A stretch of 64,000 nucleotides of DNA from Litorimonas sp947503715 (GCF_050271975.1 NZ_CP189850.1:124001-188000); one strand, 5' to 3'. Shown: positions 1-9,337, counted from the first letter of the stretch. Notes: generated by a model not told the origin, from the letters alone. Translations and numbers: made by a program.

Positions 1-2
1 CC

Positions 3-944
3 TTGCAGAATTACGTGACGCTTTACTGCCTCGTCCTACTACTGCGGCAGACCCATGCGGGGACGGGGATTTTTCGGCTGTTTGATAAATTTGGTGTCCT
101 CGCCCTGCGGACACTGATCATGCCGGTTCTGCGCTTTTCCGGCGCGTGCCTGGCGTGGTGGATGGGTTGGGGTGTAGCGGGGTTTCTCTGTGTTTGGTTT
201 GCGGCATCAGCGCTGAGTTATATCGCGCTGCCGCTTCTAGCCATCAGAGAGCTCTATAAGCGCCGCCTCCTCCGCCCCGTCTGGAAGGCGCGGAATGTTT
301 TGATCGAAACAGATAGGGGTCTTTGGCCCTTTGTCGTAAAGACGAACATCGACTCAACCCTTAACGCCTTTCGTACACATTTCCCTAGCTTGCTGGTCAC
401 GGCCGTCTTCGGCCCGGCCCTCTTTGCAATTTTCCGTATCGCAGAAGAATTCGCCAAAATCCTCAGCAAGGGGACAAAACTCTTTGACCAAGTGCTCTAT
501 CCCGAACTCAGCCGCCTCGTCGCGGAAGGTCGCATCCGCGCCCTGCAAAACGTTGCCCTCAAGGCGACTCTTGTGATTGGCGGGATCAGCCTTCTTCTGA
601 CTCTTATTGTTCTGGTCTTTGGCGAACCGATTATCCGGCTGGCCTTTGGCGCAGGCTTTGAAAAAGCTTCAGGTTTAGCGGTGTTCTTGCTCCTCTCAGC
701 AGCCCTGACCGGGGCGGCCGTGCCATTTTACACCGTCTTTTATGTCCTCATGCGCCCCGGTCGCGCAGCTTGGATTCGTGGCGGGGCGATTATTGCCTAT
801 CTCTTTGCCTTCTTCACGCTCGTCTCAACAGCCGGAATTTACGCGGCCGGGTGGGCGGCGTTAGCGGGGGCCGCGTTCGAAATCATCATCGTCACGATCT
901 GGGCGACCCTAACGATGAAACGTCACAAGGTCCCGTCAATGTGA
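3..944 (+). CDS. Polysaccharide/oligosaccharide flippase, 3' part (5' end outside window)
   Basis: A very hydrophobic protein of at least 313 residues with many membrane segments and short basic loops, of the MATE-like/Wzx flippase type that moves lipid-linked sugars across the inner membrane. The frame is open to the left edge and the only in-window start is a TTG at position 3 without a ribosome binding site, so the gene most likely begins upstream and this is its C-terminal part. It ends in TGA at 942-944 and overlaps the convergent GMC oxidoreductase gene by 22 bp. The neighbouring oxidoreductase suggests the edge of a surface-polysaccharide cluster. The substrate cannot be told. The family call comes from overall topology, not from a specific motif. 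Confidence 0.7.
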   Translation: MQNYVTLYCLVLLLRQTHAGTGIFRLFDKFGVLALRTLIMPVLRFSGACLAWWMGWGVAGFLCVWFAASALSYIALPLLAIRELYKRRLLRPVWKARNVLIETDRGLWPFVVKTNIDSTLNAFRTHFPSLLVTAVFGPALFAIFRIAEEFAKILSKGTKLFDQVLYPELSRLVAEGRIRALQNVALKATLVIGGISLLLTLIVLVFGEPIIRLAFGAGFEKASGLAVFLLLSAALTGAAVPFYTVFYVLMRPGRAAWIRGGAIIAYLFAFFTLVSTAGIYAAGWAALAGAAFEIIIVTIWATLTMKRHKVPSM

Positions 945-2512
945 TCGCCTAGCCGTTCGGCAAGCGCCATAATCGTGACGGTCGGATTGGCCCAACCGCC
1001 TGTCGGGAAGACGCTACTACTGGCGATGTAAAGGTTCGGGCTTGCGTGAAGACGGCAATCGGCATTGACGACGCCCGTCGCGGGAGTCGCGCTCATCCGC
1101 GTGCCCCCCATATGGTGATATCCGCCAATCGGATGGGACGAAATCAGCGGGTCATTTTTCCAGTCTAATGTTGGATCAGTCAGCCACGGGGCCAGTTCAA
1201 CCTCGCCCCAACCCAGACGACCATACTCGTCACGCAAAGTTTCCATCAGGACCCGCACACTGCGTTTATCAATCTCGGAATATTGCCAATCGAGCTTGGC
1301 CAGCGGCAGGCCCAGGGCGTCTTTGTCTTCTGACAGCGTAATCCGGCTGTCTGGATTGGGCGCTTGCTCCGCACGTATAACGGCATAAAGCCCGAGCTTC
1401 CCGCGCGACTTTTTCATCGCGAAAACAGAGGGCCACGGGTCGGTCATTTCCCGCAATTTGATGGTCAAAGTCTTCAATCGTTTATAGGTCGAGCGCCAGA
1501 ATTTCGTACTTGGCAGATCGTGTTTCAACTTGCCCTTGGCCGCTCGCATGAGGTCCGGCTTATCGCCCTCATGCCGACGCGGGGCGAGACTGAGCGATGT
1601 GTTGAGAATGCCCGCCTCGCGTTGGAAGCTCTCCGCCGGACGCAAATATGCCGCATAACGTTTGCCCTTCACGCGCAAGGCCCGTGGTAGAACCATCAGC
1701 GATTGTCCCAGATTTTTCGGCTTAATTTCTCCGCCTCGCGCATGAGGGTGCTCCATGAAGAAACGACCCAGTTGATCCGTCTCATTTCCCAGACCTTCCG
1801 GACGGTTCGGCACAGCGGCCATGAGGAGGCGGATGGTTTCAATCGCCCCCGCCGCGAGGACGAATGTCTTGGCAGCAACCGTGACTTTGTTTCCATTTAA
1901 ACTCTGGAGCGTGGCCGTTCGAACCTCTCCATCCTTTGCCACATCCAGTTCTGTCAGTGTCGCATTGAGCAGGATCTCCACACGGTCCAAATGCCCGCGC
2001 GAGACATTCGTAAATCGTTCGCCATTTTCGTCAAAACACCAGAGATCAGTGTCCAGTTTCGAAGCGTCAAATTCCGGCTTCTCCCGCCCGACTGTTGGCC
2101 AAAGACGGTTCTCCCCTGCCCGTTCCAAGCCCAACGCGGCATAGGCTTTTTCATAATAAGGATCGAGATCGGCCTTGGTGATCGGCCATCCACTATGGGG
2201 AAGGTAATCGCGTTGCTCGAAATCTATCGGGTCCAGTTCCGCACAGCGCCCGCCCCAGATCGCTGCCGTCCCACCAAACAGGCGCAGACGGGTCGTCTCC
2301 AGATCATAATAATCCTCGCCGATATTTTCACCGCCGGAGAGTTTTTGCGTCTGCGCATCGAAATCACGCCCCCCGCTCTCAACCAGCAGAATTTTGCGAT
2401 TAGACTTCGCCAAACGCATGGCAAGCGTCTGTCCGGCGACACCTGCCCCGATAATACAGACATCAGCAGACAAGTCGGCAGCAAGCGGGTCATTGGCGAG
2501 GTCAGAAATCAT
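923..2512 (-). CDS. GMC-family FAD-dependent oxidoreductase
   Basis: About 529 residues from the chosen start. The N-terminus holds a dinucleotide-binding motif (VCIIGAGVAGQTLAMRL) followed by an acidic strand end (LLVESGG), which binds the ADP part of FAD. The C-terminus has the GMC signature region HHMGGTRMS and later SVFPTGGWANPT, including the His/Asn-type active-site segment. GMC enzymes oxidise alcohols or sugars using flavin. The open frame extends 19 codons further upstream, but ATG 2512 places the flavin motif at the normal distance from the N-terminus. No signal peptide is evident. Its 3' end overlaps the flippase gene, so a role in sugar or polysaccharide modification is possible. 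The substrate is unknown. Confidence 0.85.
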   Translation of the reverse strand: MISDLANDPLAADLSADVCIIGAGVAGQTLAMRLAKSNRKILLVESGGRDFDAQTQKLSGGENIGEDYYDLETTRLRLFGGTAAIWGGRCAELDPIDFEQRDYLPHSGWPITKADLDPYYEKAYAALGLERAGENRLWPTVGREKPEFDASKLDTDLWCFDENGERFTNVSRGHLDRVEILLNATLTELDVAKDGEVRTATLQSLNGNKVTVAAKTFVLAAGAIETIRLLMAAVPNRPEGLGNETDQLGRFFMEHPHARGGEIKPKNLGQSLMVLPRALRVKGKRYAAYLRPAESFQREAGILNTSLSLAPRRHEGDKPDLMRAAKGKLKHDLPSTKFWRSTYKRLKTLTIKLREMTDPWPSVFAMKKSRGKLGLYAVIRAEQAPNPDSRITLSEDKDALGLPLAKLDWQYSEIDKRSVRVLMETLRDEYGRLGWGEVELAPWLTDPTLDWKNDPLISSHPIGGYHHMGGTRMSATPATGVVNADCRLHASPNLYIASSSVFPTGGWANPTVTIMALAERLGDHIDGTL

Positions 2513-2647
2513 GCCATCTACATAGCAATCCATCAGGCGGATGAAATACGCAATATGCGCTTTTAGCAAATGTCATGTTTCAACAGATATCACGCGGAGA
2601 ACGCCGCCATAAAATTTTGTGGCAAATGACGCTTTTTTCATCCGCGC

Positions 2648-2662
2648 TTGACCCCGTCTTAA
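2648..2662 (+). promoter_or_regulatory. Near-consensus CtrA box upstream of the chemotaxis-like operon
   Basis: TTGA, then seven bases, then TTAA followed by CC: one mismatch to the CtrA consensus TTAA-N7-TTAA(C). It lies 63 bp before the ATG at 2725, a suitable distance for a CtrA-activated promoter. The neighbouring divergent gene starts at about 2512. CtrA controls flagellar and chemotaxis genes in related bacteria. Binding here is an inference. Confidence 0.45.
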
Positions 2663-2724
2663 CCCTTTCCCGTCAAGTTCGGGACAGACCATGTGGGCAA
2701 GCATAGATTCGAGACTGAGTGATT

Positions 2725-3708
2725 ATGGGTGATGACCTGACATTTGCGCGGCAATTTACGCGCACCGCCGCCGAGGGGCTGGAGCTTCTGGCCGGGATGG
2801 ACGATGCCCGTGCGCCCGAGGCCGCCTCCGTCGTGACGGCGATGATGACCACGATCCAACGCGGCGCAAAGCGCTTGCGGGCCCGTCATGTCTATATGTC
2901 GGCGCAGGATGTGCTGTCAGCCCTGCACCATGAAAGCGACGAAATTTTGAAACGCCGCGTCCATGCGCTGGGCATGTTGGTCACGAATTACGCGCGCGGC
3001 CTCTCGGAGCTTGTTGAGGCGCCAGAGGGTTTGAACCTGCCGCAAACGGCCTCTGATAAATGGGAATCTGCTCGCGCGACTCTGGATTCCCTCTTACCGA
3101 AGGCGCAAGCGGCGGATGCGGATATGCTCTCCCGCCTCATGCGTGCACCTGTGACGATTGAAGACGTGCAACCAATGGGTGATGCACCCGCAACTGAAGC
3201 GGACGACTCGTCCATCGTCGCCTTTCCCTCCGTCCTTGAAAGATCAGAGATTGAGATCGAACCCGTCGCGGATGTCTTTGACATTCCCGCGCCTTCCCCC
3301 CGTTTGGCCGGACCGCAAATCGCGCTCGACATGATGATGCGGGATGTTGTGGCCGATGCGCTCTCCGTCGCCCGCACGGCTAACCGCACGATCAGCCTGT
3401 CCTATGATATGGCGGATGCACAGATTTCCGAAGACCTCTCTGCGGATTTGCAATCTCGCCTCGGCGCGGCCCTGTCGCAGATCATTCGCCAAGCCCTGCC
3501 CGAGGGACGCGTTGGACATATTGATGTCAATTATGCGGGCGAGCAATTACACATTATGGCCGGTACAACGGCCCTGCGTGTTGCAATTGACCCGAACGCT
3601 GTAACGCCGCCGTCCAAGCCGCTTATCACGCCGGAAACGGAACAGGGCCTGCGCGCGCAACTTGCCGCGCTGATGGATACACAAACCACAATGAATAATG
3701 CGTCATGA
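2725..3708 (+). CDS. Unknown protein with degenerate CheA-like architecture
   Basis: 327 residues from ATG 2725; a GTG six bases earlier is also possible. No family is recognised with certainty. Residues about 1-100 look all-helical, like an HPt or four-helix module (RHVYMSAQDVLSALHHES). Residues about 110-195 form an acidic, Pro/Ala-rich linker. Residues about 195-300 resemble the dimerisation and ATP-binding part of CheA: a helix with RDVVADALSVARTANRTIS, a segment like the N box (LGAALSQIIRQALPEGRVG) and a beta strand in place of the G1 box, but without the DxGxG nucleotide-binding glycines. It overlaps the next gene by four bases (ATGA), indicating translational coupling with a receiver and a CheR-like protein. 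A catalytically dead CheA-like adaptor is the best guess. It may equally be an unrelated helical protein. Confidence 0.5.
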   Translation: MGDDLTFARQFTRTAAEGLELLAGMDDARAPEAASVVTAMMTTIQRGAKRLRARHVYMSAQDVLSALHHESDEILKRRVHALGMLVTNYARGLSELVEAPEGLNLPQTASDKWESARATLDSLLPKAQAADADMLSRLMRAPVTIEDVQPMGDAPATEADDSSIVAFPSVLERSEIEIEPVADVFDIPAPSPRLAGPQIALDMMMRDVVADALSVARTANRTISLSYDMADAQISEDLSADLQSRLGAALSQIIRQALPEGRVGHIDVNYAGEQLHIMAGTTALRVAIDPNAVTPPSKPLITPETEQGLRAQLAALMDTQTTMNNAS

Positions 3709-4070
3709 AAACCTGTCTCATCGTCGATGACAGCCGTATGATCCGCCGCGTCGCCGGACGGATTGTGAAAGACCTTGGATTCGAGACCGAGGACGCGGAA
3801 AACGGAGAGGAAGCGCTGGATAAGTGCCGGATTGAATTGCCGGATGCCGTCCTTTTGGATTGGAAAATGCCCGTTATGGACGGGTTTGCTTTCCTGAAAG
3901 CTCTGCGCAAATTGCCCAATGGCGACAAGCCGACCGTCGTGTTCTGCACATCCGAGCGCGACATCAATCATATCGTCGACGCGCTTTCCGCCGGCGCGAA
4001 TGAGTACATCATGAAGCCGTTCGACTCCGATATTATCGAGAGCAAATTTGCCTTGGCGGGATTGGTCTAA
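3705..4070 (+). CDS. CheY-like single-domain response regulator
   Basis: A stand-alone 121-residue receiver domain with all conserved residues visible: acidic pair D8/D9, phosphoacceptor D52 in LLDWKMPVMDG, switch threonine T82 in FCTSE, and K104 in YIMKPF. There is no output domain, so it acts by binding a partner when phosphorylated, as CheY does at the flagellar motor. The start overlaps the stop of the CheA-like gene, and a CheR-like methyltransferase follows three bases after its stop. Its kinase is not obvious, because the adjacent CheA-like protein lacks a recognisable ATP site. Confidence 0.9.
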   Translation: MKTCLIVDDSRMIRRVAGRIVKDLGFETEDAENGEEALDKCRIELPDAVLLDWKMPVMDGFAFLKALRKLPNGDKPTVVFCTSERDINHIVDALSAGANEYIMKPFDSDIIESKFALAGLV

Positions 4071-4073
4071 GAC

Positions 4074-5003
4074 TTGGCCGGAGCGCTGACACTCGACGCC
4101 TCCTATTACGAGGCCTTAAAACGCCTGACGCTGGAACTGGCGGGGGTGAACCTCGGCACGAACCATGCTTTTCTGGTCGAAACCCGTCTCGCGCGATTGG
4201 CGCGGGAAGAGGGTTATGTTTCCTTGGAGGCCATGGTCGACGAGTTGTTCAAAACGGGGAAAACGCGCCTCGCCGTGCAGATCGTTTCCGCCCTGACGGA
4301 ACGCGATACGCATTTTTTCAAAGACCGAACGGCCTTCCATAACCTACGTAAACATGTCTTGCCTGACCTGCATCACAAACGCGGCGGTGGACGGATCAGG
4401 CTACTGTCTTTCGGCTGCGCCAGTGGGCAGGAAACTTACGGCATGGCCATGACGGTCGCGAAAATGCGCGACGAATTGGACGGATTAAAAGTCGATATTG
4501 TCGGTGTGGATTATCCCAGCCAAGCGTTGGAACGCGCCCGCGCCGGACGTTATACCCATTTCGATGTGCAACGCGGATTACCGATTCAGGACCTGGTTGA
4601 TTTTTTTGACCCGGACGGCGCGGATTGGGTTGTGAAATCCGAAATCCGCGAGGCCGTGGAATTTCGCGATATTCACCTCCTGTCGAAACTCGACACGCTG
4701 GAGGATTTCCATGCCGTGATGTTCTGCGGCAGCCTGCCCCATTATTCCGCCCCGGCCCGTGTAAGAGTTTTGCGGGGTCTGTCGGGATTGGTGCGGGAAC
4801 ATGGCTATCTTATCCTCGGTGAAGGCGAGAATTTGGCGCAGATGAATTACGGCTTTGACCGCGTGCTGGACGGCCCCGGCCTCTACCAAAAACGTGAGGT
4901 AATTATCGAGCCGGAAATTGATCCGGATGCAAAAGTCCCAACAGATAAGACGACTTTCGAAAAATCGCCCCGCCGGAAACGCAAACTTGCAGGGTCGCGT
5001 TAG
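4074..5003 (+). CDS. CheR-type SAM-dependent methyltransferase
   Basis: 309 residues from a TTG start placed three bases after the receiver gene. A helical N-terminal domain of about 80 residues precedes the methyltransferase fold. The SAM-binding segment LLSFGCASGQETYGMAM, around residue 110, matches the CheR glycine motif, and IVGVDYPSQALERARAGRYT matches the next strand and helix. CheR methylates glutamates of chemoreceptors. A basic tail ends the protein (SPRRKRKLAGSR). No MCP, CheW or CheB gene is in the window, so the substrate may be receptors encoded elsewhere or another protein. The non-ATG start is odd but no better start keeps the N-terminal helices. Confidence 0.85.
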   Translation: MAGALTLDASYYEALKRLTLELAGVNLGTNHAFLVETRLARLAREEGYVSLEAMVDELFKTGKTRLAVQIVSALTERDTHFFKDRTAFHNLRKHVLPDLHHKRGGGRIRLLSFGCASGQETYGMAMTVAKMRDELDGLKVDIVGVDYPSQALERARAGRYTHFDVQRGLPIQDLVDFFDPDGADWVVKSEIREAVEFRDIHLLSKLDTLEDFHAVMFCGSLPHYSAPARVRVLRGLSGLVREHGYLILGEGENLAQMNYGFDRVLDGPGLYQKREVIIEPEIDPDAKVPTDKTTFEKSPRRKRKLAGSR

Positions 5004-5078
5004 AGATAGGGCCTGTTGACGAGACGATTGGGCGGCGTAAAAGACCTTCCAAACTCTAGACCCGCGAAAGCCTGCTCC

Positions 5079-6146
5079 ATGTCTGATTTAGACGCCGTCA
5101 AAACCCGTATTCTTGCCGAAATCGAAGGCGCGAGCGACCTTGCTGCGCTGGACGATATTCGCGTCGCCGCCCTCGGCAAAAAAGGCGAAGTGAGCCTGAT
5201 GATGCGCGGCCTTGGCAAAATGAGCCCCGACGAGAAGAAAGTCATGGGTCCGGCGCTGAACGGGTTAAAAAACGACCTGAACGCGGCTGTCGAAACACGC
5301 AAAGCGACGCTCGAAAATGAAGCGCTCGACGCCGCGCTCGCCAGCGAGACCATGGACATGTCCCTGCCCGTCGGCACGGCGTCCGGCACGCTCCACCCCG
5401 TGCAGCAAGTCATGGAAGAAATGGCCGTGATCTTCTCCGATATGGGATTTTCCGTCGCCGAAGGTCCGGATATCGAGGATGACTTTCACAATTTCACGGC
5501 GTTGAACTTCCCGCCCGGACATCCCGCCCGCGACATGCACGATACGTTCTTCATGGTGCCGGACGAAGACGGTGAAAAGAAAGTGCTACGCACGCATACC
5601 TCCCCCGTTCAAATCCGCACGATGATCAAAGAAAAACCGCCCATCCGCATCATCGCGCCGGGACGCACCTATCGCTGTGATAGCGACCAAACCCACACAC
5701 CAATGTTCCATCAGGTCGAAGGCCTTGTCATTGATAAGGGCATTCATATGGGTCACCTGAAAGGTGTCCTGATGGATTTCGTCAGTGCCTTTTTCGAAAC
5801 TGATGTCGACGTGCAATTCCGCCCGCATCACTTCCCGTTCACGGAGCCGTCCGCCGAGATGGACGTGCGCTATGAACGCGACGGCGCGGCGATTAAAATT
5901 GGCCAGGGCGAGAGCTGGATGGAGATTCTCGGCTGCGGCATGGTGCATCCCAATGTCCTTCGCGCCTGCGGTCTTGACCCCGAGGAATATCAGGGCTTCG
6001 CCTTCGGCATGGGCGTCGACCGCCTCGCCATGCTGAAATACGGCATGCCGGACCTGCGCGACATGTTCGCGGCGGATACGCGGTGGCTGGGCCATTATGG
6101 GTTCGATCCGCTGGTGCAGGCGAATTTGGCGACTGGGTTGAGTTGA
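5079..6146 (+). CDS. pheS: Phenylalanyl-tRNA synthetase alpha subunit
   Basis: 355 residues, normal for PheS. The N-terminal coiled-coil arm covers about residues 1-85. The class II core follows, with motif 2-like residues in APGRTYRCDSDQTHTPMFHQ and motif 3 near the C-terminus (GFAFGMGVDRLAMLKYG). It charges tRNA-Phe as an alpha2beta2 enzyme with PheT. ATG 5079 is chosen because upstream codons in the same frame lie in the intergenic gap and lack similarity to the family. Its TGA stop overlaps the ATG of the next gene by one base. pheT does not follow directly, since an unknown gene lies between. Confidence 0.97.
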   Translation: MSDLDAVKTRILAEIEGASDLAALDDIRVAALGKKGEVSLMMRGLGKMSPDEKKVMGPALNGLKNDLNAAVETRKATLENEALDAALASETMDMSLPVGTASGTLHPVQQVMEEMAVIFSDMGFSVAEGPDIEDDFHNFTALNFPPGHPARDMHDTFFMVPDEDGEKKVLRTHTSPVQIRTMIKEKPPIRIIAPGRTYRCDSDQTHTPMFHQVEGLVIDKGIHMGHLKGVLMDFVSAFFETDVDVQFRPHHFPFTEPSAEMDVRYERDGAAIKIGQGESWMEILGCGMVHPNVLRACGLDPEEYQGFAFGMGVDRLAMLKYGMPDLRDMFAADTRWLGHYGFDPLVQANLATGLS

Positions 6147-6826
6147 TGACTATCCCAACTGGTTCTACAGGCGATGGCAGCACTAAACCCGCCGCGGCGC
6201 TCCTAAAACGCATCGACATTGGCCTGACGACGGGTGTTGTCGCTGTCCTCGTCGCGTTCCTGTCCCTCCTCGTCGCGCGGTCGCAAACGCAGATGGCGTT
6301 GGAGGCGCAGAAGGCGTCCGTCCTGCCGATCATCGATATTGATCTTGGTTATGAAAATATCGCGGACCGCAGTGAGGCCATGTTCGCCGTGCGCCTGAAC
6401 AATGTCGGGGCCGGCATTGCGCATATCCAGAAAGTCGCGCCGCTGCAGAATGGCGAGCCCGTCACGGATGTCGACACATTCGACCTCGCCGTGATGAACG
6501 GACGGATGCGCAGCAATGCCGGATATCCCATCACCGCCCCTGCCGCGGGGTTCCTACGCGCGGGCGATACGGTGACACCGCGGGCTTACCGCATGGGCGC
6601 AGCGGGATCGGAACTCGGCGCGTATTTGCGCGGACAATTCGGGCCGCCGATGGACGGCGTGGACGTTGAAGTCTGCTATTGTTCTGTGTTCGAGGATTGC
6701 TGGACCGTGCGCTATCTCGACCGCAAATTACCGGAACCCGTCAAAACCTGCGGCATCGAAGACGCGCCCGTCGACCTGTTCCAGACTTATATCGATCAAA
6801 CCGCCGCCAAACGGTTGGGAAATTAA
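6146..6826 (+). CDS. Unknown single-pass membrane protein between pheS and pheT
   Basis: 226 residues. A short polar N-terminus is followed by one clear membrane segment at about residues 20-45 (GVVAVLVAFLSLLVARSQ), then a soluble domain of about 180 residues that looks beta-rich and holds a Cys pair (CYCSVFEDC) and a late Cys. No family is recognised. Its ATG overlaps the pheS stop and it ends three bases before pheT, so it must be co-transcribed with the synthetase genes. GC content is like its neighbours. An interrupted pheST pair is uncommon. Nothing ties the protein itself to tRNA charging. Confidence 0.75.
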   Translation: MTIPTGSTGDGSTKPAAALLKRIDIGLTTGVVAVLVAFLSLLVARSQTQMALEAQKASVLPIIDIDLGYENIADRSEAMFAVRLNNVGAGIAHIQKVAPLQNGEPVTDVDTFDLAVMNGRMRSNAGYPITAPAAGFLRAGDTVTPRAYRMGAAGSELGAYLRGQFGPPMDGVDVEVCYCSVFEDCWTVRYLDRKLPEPVKTCGIEDAPVDLFQTYIDQTAAKRLGN

Positions 6827-6829
6827 ATC

Positions 6830-9259
6830 ATGAAATTCACACTGTCCTGGCTGAAACGCCACCTGAAAACAGACGCCACGATTGAGCAGGTCGCCGAAGC
6901 GATGACGCTGGCCGGATTGGAAGTCGAAGAGATCATCGACCCCGCCAAGTCGCTCTCCACCTTCACCATCGCCCATGTGAAATCCGCCGAGAAACATCCC
7001 GATGCGGACAAGTTGCAAGTCTGCCAAGTCGAGACTGTGGACGGAATGAAACAGATCGTCTGCGGCGCACCGAATGCGCGGGCGGGCATCGCCGTGGCCT
7101 ATGCGCCGCTGGGCGCGTTTATTCCGGGATTGGATTTCAGCCTAGACAAGAAGCCTCGCAAAATTCGCGGTGTGGAAAGCTCCGGTATGATGTGCTCGAC
7201 CAAAGAGTTGGAACTTGGCGAAGACCATGATGGCATCTTGGAACTGGATCCGAAGGACCATGCGGTCGGCACGCCGATTGTCGATGCGCTGGAGATGAAT
7301 GATCCCGTCATTGATTTTGAAGTCACACCGAACCGCCCCGATTGGTTGGGCGTCAATTCGATTGCCCGCGACCTCGCCGCTGTTGGATTGGGCGAATTAA
7401 TTACGCCTGAAATTGAGAAGATCAAAGGCGAGTTCCCTTGCGAGCAGGAGATCGTGATTGAAGACACCGATGGCTGCCCCGCTTTTGTGGGTCGCGTCAT
7501 TCGCGGCGTCAAAAATGGCCCGTCCCCGCAATGGTTGCAGGACCAGTTGAAAGCGATTGGCTTGCGCCCAATTTCAGCCCTCGTCGATATAACGAATTAC
7601 GTCACCTATGACCGCGCCCGCCCGCTGCATTTCTATGATCTGGATAAGGTGAGTGGAGCCATCACCGTGCGTAAGGGGGATAAATCGTTGATGCTGCCAA
7701 AAGCAAAAATGCCATGGCCAGCTGAGTGGTTTGATGCACTAGACGACAATCAATATGGTGCGTTGGAGTCAGATATAGTTATCGCCGATGCGTCCGGCAT
7801 TCTCGGCCTCGGCGGAATTGTCGGCGGCGAGAGCACGGGTGTGGATGAGGATACGCATAATATCCTCATCGAGTCCGCCTATTTCGACCCGCTCACCATT
7901 CGCCGTTCGGCCAAACGGCTCGGCGTAAATTCCGATGCAAAATATCGGTTTGAGCGCGGTGTGGATACAGGCGGTCTGGTTGACGGCGCGGAACTCGCGA
8001 CGCAGATGGTTCTGGATATTTGCGGCGGTGAGGCATCCAAGATTAAAATTGCGGGTGAAATTCCGCCTGCACCGCCTGCTATCGAATTTGATCCGGCGCA
8101 AGTCGCCCGTCTAACGAGTTTAGACCTACATGACGATCAAATGCTGATGATCCTGACTGATCTCGGCTTCTCAGTAAAACAAGGCGATCACTGGTGGGTC
8201 GATGTCCCCTCTTTCCGCCGTGACGCGAGTGAGGGTGCAGACCTTGTCGAAGAAATCGCCCGCATTCACGGTTTCCACAATCTGGAAGCCGTCAGCCTGC
8301 CGCCCCTGCCCGGACGTCGCGAACCGACGGCAACATTGACACAGAACCGAACGCGCTTGGCACGACGGGCGCTTGCGCTGCGTGGACTGTCTGAGGCGGT
8401 GACGTGGTCCTTCGTGCTTGACGAACATGCGAAATCCTTTGACGGTGGACAGCCGGAATTGGCGTTGGATAATCCGATTTCAAATGATCTGAACTGGATG
8501 CGGCCGACGGCGTTGATCCACATGCTGCTCGCCGGACAGCGCAGCGCGGATCGCGGTTATCCCGGTGCGGCCCTGTTCGAACTCGGCCCTGTTTTCCAAG
8601 GCACAGCGCCCGATGCGCAATCGCTGCAACTCGCAGGAATGCGGCGTGTGGAGAGTGTGCGGGATTGGGCGGGAGCTGTTGAGGTTACGGCCCTGACCGC
8701 TAAAGAAGATGTCCTTACGGCGCTCCAAGCCATGGGCGCGGCGACGGATAATCTGATGACGATGGAGGCCGTCGGTTCGTATTGGCATCCGGGTCGGTCG
8801 GCCAGCCTGCGCTTGGGTCCGAAAAATGTCCTCGCCAATTTCGGGGAATTGCATCCCCGCGTATTGAAATCACTGGGGATTGAAGGCCGCGTCGTCGCCT
8901 TTGAAATCGCGCCGGACAGCATTCCTGCACCGCGCAAGAAAGCCGCGACGAAGGCGAAAGCTGCCCTCGCACTCTCCGACTTCATGCCGGTCCATCGCGA
9001 CTTCGCCTTTATCGTGGATGAGTCTGTGCCAGCCGGAAATATTATCAAGGCGGCAAAAGGCGCTGATAAACAATTAATTTCCGATGTGACTCTGTTTGAC
9101 GTCTATCGCGGAAAAGGCGTCGATGACGGCCAGAAAAGCCTGGCTATCGACGTGACCCTTTCGCCAACGCAGGACACGCTCACTGACGCCGATATTGAGG
9201 CGGTGAGTGGGAAAATTATCGAGAAGGTGATGAAGGCCGGCGGGCGTTTGCGGGGATAG
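6830..9259 (+). CDS. pheT: Phenylalanyl-tRNA synthetase beta subunit
   Basis: 809 residues with the usual PheT order: an EMAP-like tRNA-binding domain (about 40-150, HPDADKLQVCQVE), the B3/B4 editing domain (about 210-390, VGGESTG), the B5 domain (about 405-475), the catalytic-like core, and a C-terminal FDX-ACB domain from about 715 (SDFMPVHRDFAFIVDE). Within B3/B4, codons for about residues 283-304 carry extra sequence rich in Trp, Pro and Asp (MPWPAEWFDALDDNQYG) compared with typical PheT, and the local DNA is AT-richer. The start follows the previous stop by three bases. Confidence 0.97.
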   Translation: MKFTLSWLKRHLKTDATIEQVAEAMTLAGLEVEEIIDPAKSLSTFTIAHVKSAEKHPDADKLQVCQVETVDGMKQIVCGAPNARAGIAVAYAPLGAFIPGLDFSLDKKPRKIRGVESSGMMCSTKELELGEDHDGILELDPKDHAVGTPIVDALEMNDPVIDFEVTPNRPDWLGVNSIARDLAAVGLGELITPEIEKIKGEFPCEQEIVIEDTDGCPAFVGRVIRGVKNGPSPQWLQDQLKAIGLRPISALVDITNYVTYDRARPLHFYDLDKVSGAITVRKGDKSLMLPKAKMPWPAEWFDALDDNQYGALESDIVIADASGILGLGGIVGGESTGVDEDTHNILIESAYFDPLTIRRSAKRLGVNSDAKYRFERGVDTGGLVDGAELATQMVLDICGGEASKIKIAGEIPPAPPAIEFDPAQVARLTSLDLHDDQMLMILTDLGFSVKQGDHWWVDVPSFRRDASEGADLVEEIARIHGFHNLEAVSLPPLPGRREPTATLTQNRTRLARRALALRGLSEAVTWSFVLDEHAKSFDGGQPELALDNPISNDLNWMRPTALIHMLLAGQRSADRGYPGAALFELGPVFQGTAPDAQSLQLAGMRRVESVRDWAGAVEVTALTAKEDVLTALQAMGAATDNLMTMEAVGSYWHPGRSASLRLGPKNVLANFGELHPRVLKSLGIEGRVVAFEIAPDSIPAPRKKAATKAKAALALSDFMPVHRDFAFIVDESVPAGNIIKAAKGADKQLISDVTLFDVYRGKGVDDGQKSLAIDVTLSPTQDTLTDADIEAVSGKIIEKVMKAGGRLRG

Positions 9260-9337
9260 ATTGGATCTCGACTCCTGCGTAAATTGTTCCCGAGTTTAAC
9301 CCGTGATCCATGCGCATTAGGTTTATGGAATAACCTA

